A stretch of DNA of 62,390 bases from positions 1 to 62,390 of the forward strand of contig JBDHRV010000003.1 of NCBI GenBank assembly GCA_039807745.1, written 5' to 3'. The position numbers and the translations under genes are program-made. The stretch is from JAEUMW01 sp039807745 (GTDB taxonomy: Bacteria; Pseudomonadota; Gammaproteobacteria; Burkholderiales; JAEUMW01). The notes below the pieces were generated by a model, which was not told the DNA's origin, made no database searches, and saw only the letters and a list, made by a program, of their open reading frames with translations. This document shows positions 17,001 through 25,993 of this stretch, piece by piece. How positions within the stretch are numbered: the stretch's first letter is position 1; every line of letters begins with the position of its first letter.

Positions 17001-20000
17001 TGACGAAGCCCTCGCTGTCGTTGTCCAGCGGCTCGCCGAGCCGGCGGTGCACGTCCGGCAGGTCCGCCATGAGCTGCGCCACGACCTCATCGCCGTACTG
17101 GTTCAGGAAGTCGACCGTATCCTTGGAGGTCACGGCCGAGGTGCGCGACGCCGTCGTGTTGGCGTTCAGGCTCGCCATCTTCTTCGCGAGCACCGCCGCG
17201 GGGCGCTTCTCGGCCGGCACGTCCGCCACAAGCTGATCGTAGGCCGGGGCCACGACCTGCCCGGTGCGGTGCACGCGGCCGAGCATCTGCATGTGCGTGT
17301 CGATGTTCTTCTCGGCCTGCGCGATGATCATGCGGCGACGGCGCTTGTCCTTGAACTTCTCGCTGGCGTGCAGGGAGAGACCCGTCGCGCCCGCCTGGTT
17401 CAGCACCACCACGTCGAGCTTGCCGCTGTTGAAGTCCGTGATCGTCTTGCGCCGCCCGAAGATGCTCGTGGCCTTGCTGCCGCGCGAGCGGTAGATCGGC
17501 CGCCCACCGGCGCTGCTGTAGTCGATCGTGTGCGTGCGCCCGGTGATTTCCCCGGAGGTGTAGCCGGCGGCCTGGATGCGTGCGTGTATCCAGTCGATCG
17601 GGCTCACTGGCATTGAGGCGATCTCGCCGGCCCCCCGCACGAGCGCCTCGGCCGCCCGGTAGGCGGAGAGCGCGAACGGGCCGAGTTCCTCGTCGCTCAT
17701 GCGGTGGCGGCTCGAGGTGCCGTCGGGGGACTTGATGCGCACATCGCGCGAGCGCTCGAGGTAGCGTGCCAGCAGGTCGCCGAAGGTCAGGTTGATCGCG
17801 TCCCCTGACTTCATGCCGGCCGCCTCGGCGTACTCCTCGATGAACGAGCCCATCGTGTTCGCGACGGTGATGACGGGCTTCTCGCCGCGCTTGAGGGCCT
17901 CGATCGCCAGTTCCGCGGCGCGCTCGGCCTTCAGGCCGAGGAGCATCTGGTCGATCGCGTTGTGCATGATCGAGGTGAAGTTCGTCGACTCCGCCCCGGC
18001 CGCGCCGGTCACGCCGTCGCCGCTGATCTGCTTCGCCTCACGCTTCGCCGCCTGCGCGAGCGCCTTGACGGCCTCCTTCTTGGCGTCGTCGAATTCCTTG
18101 ACCGAGAGCATGATCGCGGAGATCTGCTCCGCCGCCGGGCGATCGACCGTGGTCTCCGCAGTGTTGTACTCCACGCCCTCGAACGATCGCTCGCGCCGGA
18201 TGTACTGACCGGCGCGAGCGAGCATCGAGGCGACGACCTGCTGCAGCGGCACGCCGCCGGCCTGGATCGCATCGGGCAGCGCCTCGACATTGCCACCCAC
18301 CGCCATGCGCATATCGGTCTTGAAGTACAGGTCCATGACCGATGGTCGCTTCGCATAGGTCGCGCTGCTGTAGAACACGCCGCTCGCGAGACCGGCCAGC
18401 GCGCGCGCGAACGCGGCGCGGCCGGTTTTCTTCGATCCGGCGTCAGCTTCCATCTGCCGCTGGTTCTTGCGCGCCGAGTCGTTGCCGCCGGCATTGTGCG
18501 ACTCGTCGAAGATGACGATGGCGTTCGGGGCGATCGCGCGCAGGAACGCCATGCGCGAGGTCTCGGCGCCCTTGAGCGTCTGCATCTGGCTGTAGGTGGT
18601 GAACACGATGTTGTGCGCACCGAGGTCGCCGGTGGAGGCCATCTCCTCGAGCGCCTGGCTGTGCGCCTTGCCGGCCGGTGTCTTGAGCACCACCTTGCCG
18701 TCGTCGTCGAGCGGCACCTTCTCGCCGGCATTGGTCATCAGCGGGCGGATGTCCTGCATGCCGATGTCCGTGAGGTCGCGGTACATGTCGGCGTAGAGGT
18801 TCGGCTTCTCGGTGACGAAGATCGGCGTGCGCCCGTTCTTCAACGCATAGCGGATGACGCCGGCCACCACGCGCCCTTTGCCGACGCCGGTCTGGTCGCC
18901 GATGATGAACCCGGCGCCGCGCTGCATCTGGTCGAGCGCGAGCGCAAGTGCGTCGACCTGTTCGCCGGAGAAGTACTTGCCGATGCTCGACGGTTCATAG
19001 CCGAGCTCGCGCGCCACGTACTCATCGAGGGGGCCGACACGGTCGACGAGCGCCGAGAGCGAGTCGGCGATCGCCGAGCGCATGTTGGAGGGAACGAGCG
19101 TGCCGACGCTGTCAGCACTACTGGTTGGCTCGTAAGGGCTCTGGCCCTCGCTCGCTACGGGAGCCTTGCCATCAGGGCGGCCCACACCTCGAGCCGATCC
19201 GTCGGATCGGCCTGGTCCGCCACGATCTGCATTCGCGCTGCCAGCATTTCCACCGGCTTCGCTTCCCGGTCGGGCAGCGCCCCGTGCGCTTCCAGCCGCT
19301 CGCGAATCGCCGGATTGCTCCAGACCAGTTGGTTCCCCGCCGACCCCGGTGGCACGCTCGCCTCGTCCTGATACAGCCCCGCGTCCCACAGATTCCGGCG
19401 CAGCCGCTCGGCCGCCTCCGGCGGATTGCGAGAGGCGTCCACCAGCCCCTGTATCCGGTCCGCGAGCAGGCCCAGAAACAGATCGCGATCCAGCGCCTGA
19501 GTCGGGGCGCACAAGACCGCCGCGAGGAACACGCCCGGTTCCTTCTGCGTCGGCGCCCAGGCCACTTGCTTGTCCATCGCCCGACTCCAGGAGCGGCGCC
19601 ATCGCCGCCCAATCACTATACACCCTAGGGACATCGGCGGCCGGGAGGTCCCTCGAGGACTTCCCGCGGCCATGAATCACGATGACGTCAACGGGCCAGC
19701 CAGCCCCCTGCCGCTCGTAGAGCTCGCCGGCGACCGTGAAGTGGTCCACGACGTTGTAGAGGCGATACAGGTGATAGAAGAACTTGCGCTTGGCCGCCCC
19801 GTTGTAGGCGTCCGAGCGCGCCTCCTCGGTGCGCGCCAGCTTGTTGATGCCACCGATGATGAGCACGGCGCGCCCGTCGTCCTTGAGGTAGGACAGCGCG
19901 TGCAGCGAAATCGCGTGGTCGATCTCGTTCGTCTGCATCGACGGGAAGTCGCCGCCGACATCGACCGTGAAGCCGCGCGTCGCCCCGGAGTCGGTGCGCA

Positions 20001-23000
20001 CGACGCCGAAGGGCGGGTTGGCGATCACGACGTCCTGCTTATGATCAGGCGCCGTGGCGTCGCTCATGGCATCGCCGACGACCGGATTGAAGCCCATCGC
20101 CTGCAGCGCTGCCGCGCGATCTGGATTCAGTTCGACCGCGTGCGTGTTCCTGGGACTCGCCTCGATCAGCAGCATGCCGTTGCCGGCCGAGGGCTCGTAG
20201 ACGGAGGTCTCGCTCGTGACGCCCGCGAGGCGCGAAGCCAGGAACGCGAGCGGCGCCGGGGTCGAGTACGCTTGCTGCGCCACGCTCGTCGAGGTGCGCG
20301 TGCTGAGCTTGGGCTGCTTGCGGTAGAGGTCCACGAGGTCAGCGAATGTGCGGGCCGGGTCGTTCCCTTCGCCCGCGATGTCGCGCGCTGCGGCCACCAC
20401 GGCCGTTTCGATGATTTCGTCGACGTACTTCAGATCAGCGTCGGTGATCGGTTGCCCGGTCAGTTCGCTGAGGAACTTGCGCGCCTCGACGATCGACTTG
20501 AACCCCTCGCCGCGCAGGCGGGACACAAGCGCATCCATCGCAGCGCCCACCGCCGCCGCTTCGGCGGCGTCATCGGTCTCGCTGGCGCTGGACTCCGGGG
20601 CCGTATCGACGGGTGCAGCCAGGTTGGCCTCCTGCCAACCGCGCGACCACTCCTTCGCCGCCTTCAGCGTCTGGTCAGCCGTGATGACTTCGGTCGGCAC
20701 GGCGGCCGGCTTGCCAGCCAGGAATGCAGCCTTGCCCTGCTCGTAGGGGCTCAGGGTCTGCGTGGGCCGCCCGGCGCTGTCCGCTTCATGCAGATCGAAT
20801 GCCTCGACGTCACCGGCCGAGTCCATCTGCTTCTCGAAGGGCTTTGCGCGCGGGTCGTACTTGACCGCCATGTACCACGACTTGAGGAACGGGCGCACCG
20901 CCTCGCCGAGATCGGCGATCATGGCCTCGGCGAAGGCCGCGAACGTGCGCGCGCCCTTCTCGATGTGATAGCCGGCGAGCGTGATGCCCGCGTTCAGCAG
21001 TTCGGGGTCAATGCCGGTGTTGATCTGCCCGAGTTTCTTGCGCAGCACCGCGCGCGCAGCTTCAGCGGCGTCCTCGGTGAAGATCGTGTTCTTCGAGGGT
21101 CTTGGGGCTGCCTTCGGCGCCGCGGTCTCGGTGAGGTCCGTCTGCTGGCGCGCCTGGCTGAACAAGTCGGACGGATCGCCGGTCTCGGTCGAGTCCTGCC
21201 CGCTGTTGCGCTTCTCGTCGCGCCGGCGCTGCTCGTCGGCGAGCGCCTGCTTCGATACCGGCGCCTCGCCGAACAGGTCGCGCTCTGGTGCCTTCCCGGC
21301 CGGCGGAGCCGGCGCGGCGTCTGGCGGTGCGGCGATCTCGTACTGCTTCGCGAGCCGATCCGCGAGCGCCGTGGCCGCCTCGCGCATTGCCGGCGTGTGG
21401 TCGGCCTGCTGGTTCGACGCGATGCCCCGCATCCAGTTATGCAGGATCGTGGCGGCGCCGTTGATCGCCTCCTCGCGCGTGTCAGCCATGCTCGGTACGC
21501 GGTCATCGAGCGGGCCGGTGCGGCCGAGCATGGTGCCGGTGCGGAACTGGTAGCCGGAGACCGCGCCCCACCGACCATCGGCGAAGCGCCCGAACAGGAT
21601 GTGGGCTTCGAGGCCCTTCTTGCCGCCGGTGATGAATTCGAGCCGTTCTTGGCTCTCGGGCCGCTCGGGGCGGCGCGGCGTTACTTTTGCCGGAGCTTCT
21701 TCGCGACCGCCGCGTCGAACATTTCCCGCATCTGCCTGATCGCCCCGGCGCGCTTCTCCGGCGGGAGGCTGCGCAGGAGGGCCTTGTCCTCCTGAATCAT
21801 CCGGTGCAGGGCCGGATTCCTCGCCGCGAGCGCTCTCGTTTTCTCGCCGGAACCACTCATCTTGCGCGCGTTCCTCGTCGTTGAGGTGGGCATGGTACTC
21901 CTGAATGTCCGCCTCGGACATCACGCTGGCGGCACGCTCCTCGGCCCGGCGCCGCAGCAACTTGACCAGATCCGCATCGCTGATCGCGTTGGCCCGGACG
22001 GTCTGTTCGGCCGCCTCGGTCATACCCTCGATGACGCGCTGCTCGCGCGCGGTGAGTTTCTCGCCCGCGAGCGCCTTCTCGACCAGCGCGACATAGTCGC
22101 CGTCCTTGCCGAGCTTGGTGGACAGGCCCGCGAACCACGGCTCATGCGGCAGCCATTTCGTGCGGCCAACGACGGTGCTGTAGTCCGGGCTGTCTGGGTC
22201 GTCGGACTTGCGGATCATGCGCCCGCCGGTCTCAGACCATCCGGCATGGGGCGCCATGCGGCGCAGTTCTTCGGTCACACCGGGGACGGCCAGCCGCTCC
22301 GCCGTCTCGGGCGCGACGTTCGGGTAGCGGGAATGGGCAGCTTCGTCCGGGGTGAGATCGGCCGCGCTGCCCTGCGGGCTCTGCGCCGGCGTGCTGTGCG
22401 CGCCATCGGCGAGCCAGGCCTTGAACTGTTCCGGCGTGAACTGCGCGATGCCGAGCAGGCCCTTCTCCATGCGCTGACCGAGCCGGCCGCTGAATGAGGC
22501 GCGGTAGGCGGCGCGCGCAGCGTCGACGTCGGCGTAGCCCATGAAGGTCTTGTGCTCGTCGAACTGCCCCGTCTCGAGGTTCGCCTGGTTGAACACGAAG
22601 ATGGGCAGCGAGGCGTTCTCGGGATCTGGCCCGAGCGTGACGTCGATGTGGTCCTTGTCCTTGCCGACGGTGCCGCGGATGTAGCCGTAGTGGTCCGGCA
22701 TCGTCGTTTTCCACGCCCTGCCGTCCTTGTTGGTACCGCTGCGCACCGACCCGCGCGGATTCTCGATGCTGATGTCGAGCCCCTGCACGCGGACATGGCC
22801 CTTGGCATAGTTGCCGGCCTCCTTCTGCGCCTCGGTGGGTTCGGCCTTGCCGTTCGTCGGCGAGGTCGCCGCAGCGTTCGCGGCCGCGTCGATCGACGAT
22901 GGCTGCTGAGCCGTTTGCGGCTCACCCTGGGCAGCGCCAGCCCCGGCGGCGGCCGTCTCGGCCCCTACCGCTGCCTCGCTACCGGCCTGGGGCTGCCCCG

Positions 23001-24657
23001 CTCCTGCGGCTCCTGCGTCGGTCTCAGGGGCGGTCCCGGTGGCGTCCGTGATCAGGTCGCGGAGCGCCTGCGCCGCCTCCGGCATCGTGATCTGCTTGCG
23101 CACCGCGGCCCGCGTGATCTGCTGCACAGCGCCGACGTCGATCCCCTCGGTGGCCTGCGCCTGACGGGCGAGCGCGCTCAGGGTCGCCATGTTGACCTGT
23201 TCGTCCACCGGCGCCGCAGCCTCCGGCGCGCCCCCGGGCGGCGGTGCGCCAGGCGGAGATCCCGGCGCCGTGCCAGCGGCCGGGGCGTCCGGCGCCGGGC
23301 TCGTGGCAGACGCTGCGCCGCCCGGCCGACCCGTCGCGTAACCGATGCCACCGCCGATCAGGCCACCCGCGGCCGCGCCGCCCACCGCCTGGTTCGCTGC
23401 CTGCAGGTACGGGTCGGCCTGATCACCTGTGACGCCCGCCTCGCGCAGCGCCAGCGCCTGCAGCGCACCCTCGGCGCCGGACTGCACGAACTCCTGCCCC
23501 ATTTCCTCGAGCGCACTGACGCCGGCGTTCGCCGCGCGGCCGCGCGCGGCATGCGCAGCCGCCTCGGCGACGCGGCCGGTCAACAACTGGCGCGCGCGAC
23601 CGGCGACCGGGCCGGCGATCGGGCCAGCGGCGAACGTCGTCGCCGCGACCTTCAGGCCCGTAGCGCTGCCGAGCTCGTTGGCGAGTGTCTCGCGGGCATA
23701 GAGAAATCGCTCCTCTGGACCAAGTTCCTGCGCAGCGTCGTAGATTTCCATGAACCGCGGGGAATGGCGCAGCGTCGCCATGTCGAGCGCGTTGACCTGA
23801 TCACGCACCTGCTGCTCGGCAAGTGGTGCCGCGACGGAGGTCTCGCCGAGCCCGTAGCCGGCAGCGTCGAGGATGGCGTCGATCTTCTTCAGGCGCGCCT
23901 CGGCGGCCGTATTGCCGGCGCGCGCGAGACGCTCGAGACCGGCGCGGCGGAACAGCCCCTTCGTGCCCGAGCGCAACAGCTGAGCGGCACCACCACCGGC
24001 GCCGATGCCTGCGACGACACCGGGGATACTTTGTCCCGCCTGCCCGAGCAGCGTGAGGATGTCTGCGTCGCCCCATGTGAGGTTGCCCTCGGCGTCGCGG
24101 CCGACCCAGTTCTTCTGCAGCGAGGCCTGCATCTGCGGGCTCATCTCGCTCTGGATGTCCTGCTGCAGGGCCTGGAACGCGGCATCGCGCACCTGGGTCT
24201 GCTCGCCGAGCTGCTGCACGACGTCGAGGTTCGCCTTCGGGTTCACCTTCTGCGCGACGTTGCCCATGAGGCGTATCGCCGCTTCCTGCACGGTCCCCGG
24301 TGTCGGGATCGGCGAGGTGGCGACCTCGCGCACAAGGTTTGCCGTTCCGCTGGCGAGCACCTTCGGCGCATCGGACAACTTGCCGCGGGTGAACGGCGAG
24401 AAGAAGGCGTCGAGCGCGCCTCGCGGCAACTGGTCCGGCGAGTACAGTCGCTGCTGTGGGTCGATCGTCGGCTGCTGCGGCTGCGACGGGATCAGTTCCT
24501 GCGCGGCAGGACGCCCCCATGATTCATCGAGCAGTGGATCGACGCCGCGATCCGGCAGCGACCGCGCAAGCTGGATCAGCGGGTCGCGGTCGAAGTCATC
24601 GCTCGCGGAAAGATTCGCGAGAAGTTCGCCCTCATCAAAGAGGGGGATGCGGGCCAT
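11032..24657 (-). CDS. Giant polyvalent virion protein (DarB-like), 4541 aa
   Basis: One uninterrupted frame with, in order: Ala/Gly-rich region with hydrophobic stretches (about 200-460); inorganic-pyrophosphatase-like domain (about 615-750); adenine-N6 methyltransferase with EPSAGNG (about 1487) and NPPFG (about 1545); Strawberry-notch-type SF2 helicase with Walker A GDQTGVGKGR (about 1920), DESH (about 2049) and QMLGRVHRTGQ (about 2457); RadC-like JAB domain with HNHPSG (about 3155); a zincin-like HEMFGH (about 3450); and a C-terminal LPD38-like region with membrane-like helices (about 4030-4300). Such proteins, including P1 DarB, enter with the DNA and are thought to protect it from restriction. 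It is 22 percent of the genome, upstream of terL and downstream of internal virion genes. Confidence 0.9.
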   Translation of the reverse strand: MARIPLFDEGELLANLSASDDFDRDPLIQLARSLPDRGVDPLLDESWGRPAAQELIPSQPQQPTIDPQQRLYSPDQLPRGALDAFFSPFTRGKLSDAPKVLASGTANLVREVATSPIPTPGTVQEAAIRLMGNVAQKVNPKANLDVVQQLGEQTQVRDAAFQALQQDIQSEMSPQMQASLQKNWVGRDAEGNLTWGDADILTLLGQAGQSIPGVVAGIGAGGGAAQLLRSGTKGLFRRAGLERLARAGNTAAEARLKKIDAILDAAGYGLGETSVAAPLAEQQVRDQVNALDMATLRHSPRFMEIYDAAQELGPEERFLYARETLANELGSATGLKVAATTFAAGPIAGPVAGRARQLLTGRVAEAAAHAARGRAANAGVSALEEMGQEFVQSGAEGALQALALREAGVTGDQADPYLQAANQAVGGAAAGGLIGGGIGYATGRPGGAASATSPAPDAPAAGTAPGSPPGAPPPGGAPEAAAPVDEQVNMATLSALARQAQATEGIDVGAVQQITRAAVRKQITMPEAAQALRDLITDATGTAPETDAGAAGAGQPQAGSEAAVGAETAAAGAGAAQGEPQTAQQPSSIDAAANAAATSPTNGKAEPTEAQKEAGNYAKGHVRVQGLDISIENPRGSVRSGTNKDGRAWKTTMPDHYGYIRGTVGKDKDHIDVTLGPDPENASLPIFVFNQANLETGQFDEHKTFMGYADVDAARAAYRASFSGRLGQRMEKGLLGIAQFTPEQFKAWLADGAHSTPAQSPQGSAADLTPDEAAHSRYPNVAPETAERLAVPGVTEELRRMAPHAGWSETGGRMIRKSDDPDSPDYSTVVGRTKWLPHEPWFAGLSTKLGKDGDYVALVEKALAGEKLTAREQRVIEGMTEAAEQTVRANAISDADLVKLLRRRAEERAASVMSEADIQEYHAHLNDEERAQDEWFRRENESARGEESGPAPDDSGGQGPPAQPPAGEARRGDQADAGNVRRGGREEAPAKVTPRRPERPESQERLEFITGGKKGLEAHILFGRFADGRWGAVSGYQFRTGTMLGRTGPLDDRVPSMADTREEAINGAATILHNWMRGIASNQQADHTPAMREAATALADRLAKQYEIAAPPDAAPAPPAGKAPERDLFGEAPVSKQALADEQRRRDEKRNSGQDSTETGDPSDLFSQARQQTDLTETAAPKAAPRPSKNTIFTEDAAEAARAVLRKKLGQINTGIDPELLNAGITLAGYHIEKGARTFAAFAEAMIADLGEAVRPFLKSWYMAVKYDPRAKPFEKQMDSAGDVEAFDLHEADSAGRPTQTLSPYEQGKAAFLAGKPAAVPTEVITADQTLKAAKEWSRGWQEANLAAPVDTAPESSASETDDAAEAAAVGAAMDALVSRLRGEGFKSIVEARKFLSELTGQPITDADLKYVDEIIETAVVAAARDIAGEGNDPARTFADLVDLYRKQPKLSTRTSTSVAQQAYSTPAPLAFLASRLAGVTSETSVYEPSAGNGMLLIEASPRNTHAVELNPDRAAALQAMGFNPVVGDAMSDATAPDHKQDVVIANPPFGVVRTDSGATRGFTVDVGGDFPSMQTNEIDHAISLHALSYLKDDGRAVLIIGGINKLARTEEARSDAYNGAAKRKFFYHLYRLYNVVDHFTVAGELYERQGAGWPVDVIVIHGRGKSSRDLPAADVPRVYSDWAAMAPLLESGDGQASGLGADAEGTGRVPRGGLVRPDSGAGSRSVSGPARGPDTGAGGRLSQSAGGGRAAAPESVGRGAVSGRGERATGVGGEPTGLEQSGDSRAAGSARGAARPGSEAGGNAGSANADRGGPGRSDGSARGVGRPDGKAPVASEGQSPYEPTSSADSVGTLVPSNMRSAIADSLSALVDRVGPLDEYVARELGYEPSSIGKYFSGEQVDALALALDQMQRGAGFIIGDQTGVGKGRVVAGVIRYALKNGRTPIFVTEKPNLYADMYRDLTDIGMQDIRPLMTNAGEKVPLDDDGKVVLKTPAGKAHSQALEEMASTGDLGAHNIVFTTYSQMQTLKGAETSRMAFLRAIAPNAIVIFDESHNAGGNDSARKNQRQMEADAGSKKTGRAAFARALAGLASGVFYSSATYAKRPSVMDLYFKTDMRMAVGGNVEALPDAIQAGGVPLQQVVASMLARAGQYIRRERSFEGVEYNTAETTVDRPAAEQISAIMLSVKEFDDAKKEAVKALAQAAKREAKQISGDGVTGAAGAESTNFTSIMHNAIDQMLLGLKAERAAELAIEALKRGEKPVITVANTMGSFIEEYAEAAGMKSGDAINLTFGDLLARYLERSRDVRIKSPDGTSSRHRMSDEELGPFALSAYRAAEALVRGAGEIASMPVSPIDWIHARIQAAGYTSGEITGRTHTIDYSSAGGRPIYRSRGSKATSIFGRRKTITDFNSGKLDVVVLNQAGATGLSLHASEKFKDKRRRRMIIAQAEKNIDTHMQMLGRVHRTGQVVAPAYDQLVADVPAEKRPAAVLAKKMASLNANTTASRTSAVTSKDTVDFLNQYGDEVVAQLMADLPDVHRRLGEPLDNDSEGFVTEDAARKVTGRIPLLPVAEQEELYDMIESGYREAIARADAMGENALEAKTLELDAKTTERRTLFEREGDSNSPFADAAYLETVDAKRLGKPYTSEQVRELAAGEAGLGKDAAWDDIKDAAAEKWRRTASDTRDSFQQYRAGLEKAMFDAGAKDVVARARLGVLDGQFDRWKGLADTLTPGETYELQLKNGAVFYGVLLDITRKKGVKMPVANGSWVARFAVADGARQIALPFSKLTTSREDAARPEARVTYVEARAEHPLLGSILKMFDAGQSTSRENRHIVTGNLLAGFSKLPRGQIVHYTDDTGATRQGVLLPRNFDIKEFEAAQPIELPPAAAMKLLKSHPQARVETADGSVRLLADGDGFLLSTPRSKSGGGDVYLDPQVRAITGDFVSVANSMRAGITAEQARRVLPILAEKFGPLQAESHHKEAIAAGGRRAIGNVVPPDSTDSTQVRENAAVYEGEAAKDPKVRARRRKVAASRPAKAGRGNVQPAGPVQIDIFANDALPLQGQQAARTFDRVALVETGRFKTGITTIDEWTAAAHIIAPLRKIPQEQFLMLAIDKRRRPLAVLRHTVGLRDSSNVDPGTVFGHIASVPNVAKVYFAHNHPSGVIEQSEADHLITDHLNALMRGSGIEVGGMIVVAPGSRKASLYTPGTYGDLDQRIQPAVRKESVPMLERRFTRIQPDKFIVRSSAYVKEAIERFASRMESGLLFLNGRHHVVGVLPTSVAEMGRLRTDDPRTSHARLFAEASKANASAAIAVVPEGEESVNAARNAMTALAAGNIRDLDIAQRGANGSLRMASDRSERITNDAFYSRAGATPAAGASVTQVKEWLSAAIEKTRGAANTHVVADVAALREATGDPSIPDDVEGVYFDGESRIYLVASALPTREEALRKYTHEMFGHLALEQYGDIDRAVRMVRNMRRMGSKSIGALWQEVALTQPGLDPVRHAKEVIALMAERGVKNSMLDRLLAWARDLLRSWGVDIEYSDAEVRALIARAARALQEAARISGADRVRAAKIDAAATEEAALRQLNAMDLADSPLIGSGAPLDAYYTRPAVLDKETLGETDIEALDDAIAAALFETPGPDRERLYSRRAPEDPEITRIRRHVMANAAHEGLPLKDRMRLFITRVTDISGLAMRQAIVNKFQSIAAYERLMNAGKLLDAALSPYKQTVATQNLGSVMSAILHKGIPAWVNGAYTVANDGRKGILEIFAPLVNHPDGNLLPQWELYAAARRASRLIEEGRERLFTQEMIDRSLELEQKYPIFKDVFDDWQTFNTQTLDMAQEAGLIDPEARAIWERHDYVPFYRAMESVSGRVNAVSLKKSIANQRARIRTLFGGTSPLEDVFESMLMNTAHLVDASFKNRAAQAIVTAFDGVATTRLPKVVQPTTISADQAMRALRAAGVNLVGQEPSSDYLTLFRRVAPVGKNIVSVMFDGKPQYFEVHDPLLLQSIVEMSPNEWLRQIDLFTFGLLSGSKRLLTRAVTAMPGFIMANYLRDTASNVVQNQNKSVGDMLKLTFITESLKGAVAYIADNPVVAEMMMSGAGGDQVYDNERGNLKRTLMREMSDSAARTRLEEMAGTMVSPRRLWKVYTKVQQASENANRIATYRLVRERGGTHAEAAYQAHDVLNFQQRGAHPAMQLLVMMVPFLNARIQGLDRLARGFTANRMGFMFKGLMLTAVTIALMGLGDDDERYRELPQWDRDANWHLFLGKLHLRIPKPFEVGALFGTVPERMIRLMRGQDRFRDVAQSLVRMVTDTFAFNPVPQAFKPVLEAWAGRSFFTNRPILSIAERNLLPEAQYRPWTSPTLISIAQAMPDAAPAFMRSPLQLEHLIRGYLGGMGMMALEVADRSVRAAGGYYDAPSQSPVDVMLRRFARTGEPRVTRWHDELYRMMDAADEAARTVSKLQGERLFEQAREVAKENRQALLLRPKLNHLAKRMRELNAQLRRVQGSRTLTGDQKRAEIERLNAARNDIARQVEPYAGLF

Positions 24658-25328
24658 CAGGGCCCCGCGTCGGGAATCAAGAACTGCGATCTCGTCGCGC
24701 CTTGATTGTCCTCGCTGAACGATCTCGGCAGCGGGAATTTGCCGATCTGCTCATCCAGTGCGCGCCGCCTCTGATCAGCTTCTTTCAGGTCGGACAACAA
24801 ACTGGCGGCGAACTCATCGGTCTGCGCGAGCCTACCGAAGCCCTCGGCCCCCGCGTCGCCCGTCAAGGCCGAGCCGATCGTCTGTTTCTGGTAGGCCGCG
24901 ATCTTCTGTTTGGCGCGCGAGATGTCGTCGATCGCCTTCTGGCGCTGAGAGGTCAAGCCCTCGCGATAGCGGGTATCTTCGCGTCGCGCTTCGCTCTCTC
25001 GCTGAGAAGTCTCTCGGTTCGATGCGCGCGTTTCCTGCGCCTCGATCAGCTGCTTCTGACGCCCGAAGGCGCCGCGCTCGCGCGTCTCGGCGCGCTCGTC
25101 GGCGTGCTTCTGCAGCATCTCGGCCTTCTCGTACTGCTTGTCGGAGAGCTCGAGCGCGTTCTTGTGGCGCACACCCTCGGTCTCGAGGTCGAGCTTCTGG
25201 CGCAGGCGCAGCAGGTTCTCCTGGCGCATCTGCTCGACTTCCTGCTCTTCGCGCCGCGCCGCGCGCCCGGCCATGATGTTCAAGCCTTCCGCGGCCCCGG
25301 CAAGACCTTGCGACCAGTTCAGTCCCAT
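24657..25328 (-). CDS. Coiled-coil internal virion protein candidate, 223 aa
   Basis: Begins MGLNWSQGLAGAAEGLNIMAGRAARREEQEVEQ; residues 30-160 are a long Glu/Arg/Gln coiled coil. Start taken at ATG 25328, which overlaps the upstream stop. Placed directly before the giant gene and after two Ala-rich proteins, so a role in the ejected core is plausible. No enzymatic motif. Confidence 0.65.
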   Translation of the reverse strand: MGLNWSQGLAGAAEGLNIMAGRAARREEQEVEQMRQENLLRLRQKLDLETEGVRHKNALELSDKQYEKAEMLQKHADERAETRERGAFGRQKQLIEAQETRASNRETSQRESEARREDTRYREGLTSQRQKAIDDISRAKQKIAAYQKQTIGSALTGDAGAEGFGRLAQTDEFAASLLSDLKEADQRRRALDEQIGKFPLPRSFSEDNQGATRSQFLIPDAGP

Positions 25329-25993
25329 CAGCCTGCCTCCTGTGGCGCGCCCGCCGAGGCGCCAGCCGGCGCGAGCTGGCTCTGCGCCATCTGCATGAAC
25401 TCGGGGTCTGCCGTGCCGCTCTCGACTTCCTGTGCGACACCGCGCGCCCACTCGTCCTGCGCCTCTGCCGTGCGCCGCTCACCGTCCGGCCCGCGCAGCT
25501 GCGCCTCGCCGTAGGCTTTCGTCGCCTCGAGCATCGCCATGCGCACCTGCTGGTCGAACTCTGTGCCGCCCTGCCCGACTTCCTCCTGCGAGTCGTCCGG
25601 TGCGTCGAACGGGAAGATGCCGGCGGCGACGCCGACCTGCATCAGTTCCGGCACGACGTAGCCAGCGGCTTCCTCGAGGATGTCCTCGGCGACTGGCTCG
25701 CGCGTGCCCGCCTGCTTCTGGTCGCTGACCGTCGACAGGATGCGATAGGCGGCGCGGCCGACGACTTCCGCGACGGACTGCGAGGGGTCGTGCAGCATCT
25801 GCAGCGTCTGATCGCGCGACTCGCGGCCGTGGATGAAGCGCAGGGACTTGTTGACGACCTGGCTGAGCTCGGCCTCCTCGCCCGGCGTTGCGGGGATCTC
25901 GCCGCTCGCTGGCTCGCCGCCCGGGATGAGCTGCGGGCGCACGCTCTGCGGGTCTGCCGCGGCGGCCGGCGGCTGCGCGCGCGGCGGCGTCAC
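25328..25993 (-). CDS. Virion-associated protein candidate, 221 aa
   Basis: GTG start at 25993 with a strong GGGAGGTG ribosome-binding site. Acidic, Pro/Ala-rich ends and a helical middle (QVVNKSLRFIHGRESRDQTLQMLHDP). Sequences with this segment occur beside internal core proteins of podophages. Overlaps both neighbours by four bases. Function inferred from position only. Confidence 0.6.
   Translation of the reverse strand: MTPPRAQPPAAAADPQSVRPQLIPGGEPASGEIPATPGEEAELSQVVNKSLRFIHGRESRDQTLQMLHDPSQSVAEVVGRAAYRILSTVSDQKQAGTREPVAEDILEEAAGYVVPELMQVGVAAGIFPFDAPDDSQEEVGQGGTEFDQQVRMAMLEATKAYGEAQLRGPDGERRTAEAQDEWARGVAQEVESGTADPEFMQMAQSQLAPAGASAGAPQEAG

Noticed and set aside
18930..18970. Another CTTGCGCT promoter element near 18950 (minus strand)
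   Set aside because: The following bases lack the RATG part and there is no -10-like box at the 16-bp position; it lies inside the helicase region of the giant gene.
19570..24522. Plus-strand ORFs 19570-21795 and 22552-24522
   Set aside because: Antisense shadows of the giant gene with low-complexity Arg/Leu composition.
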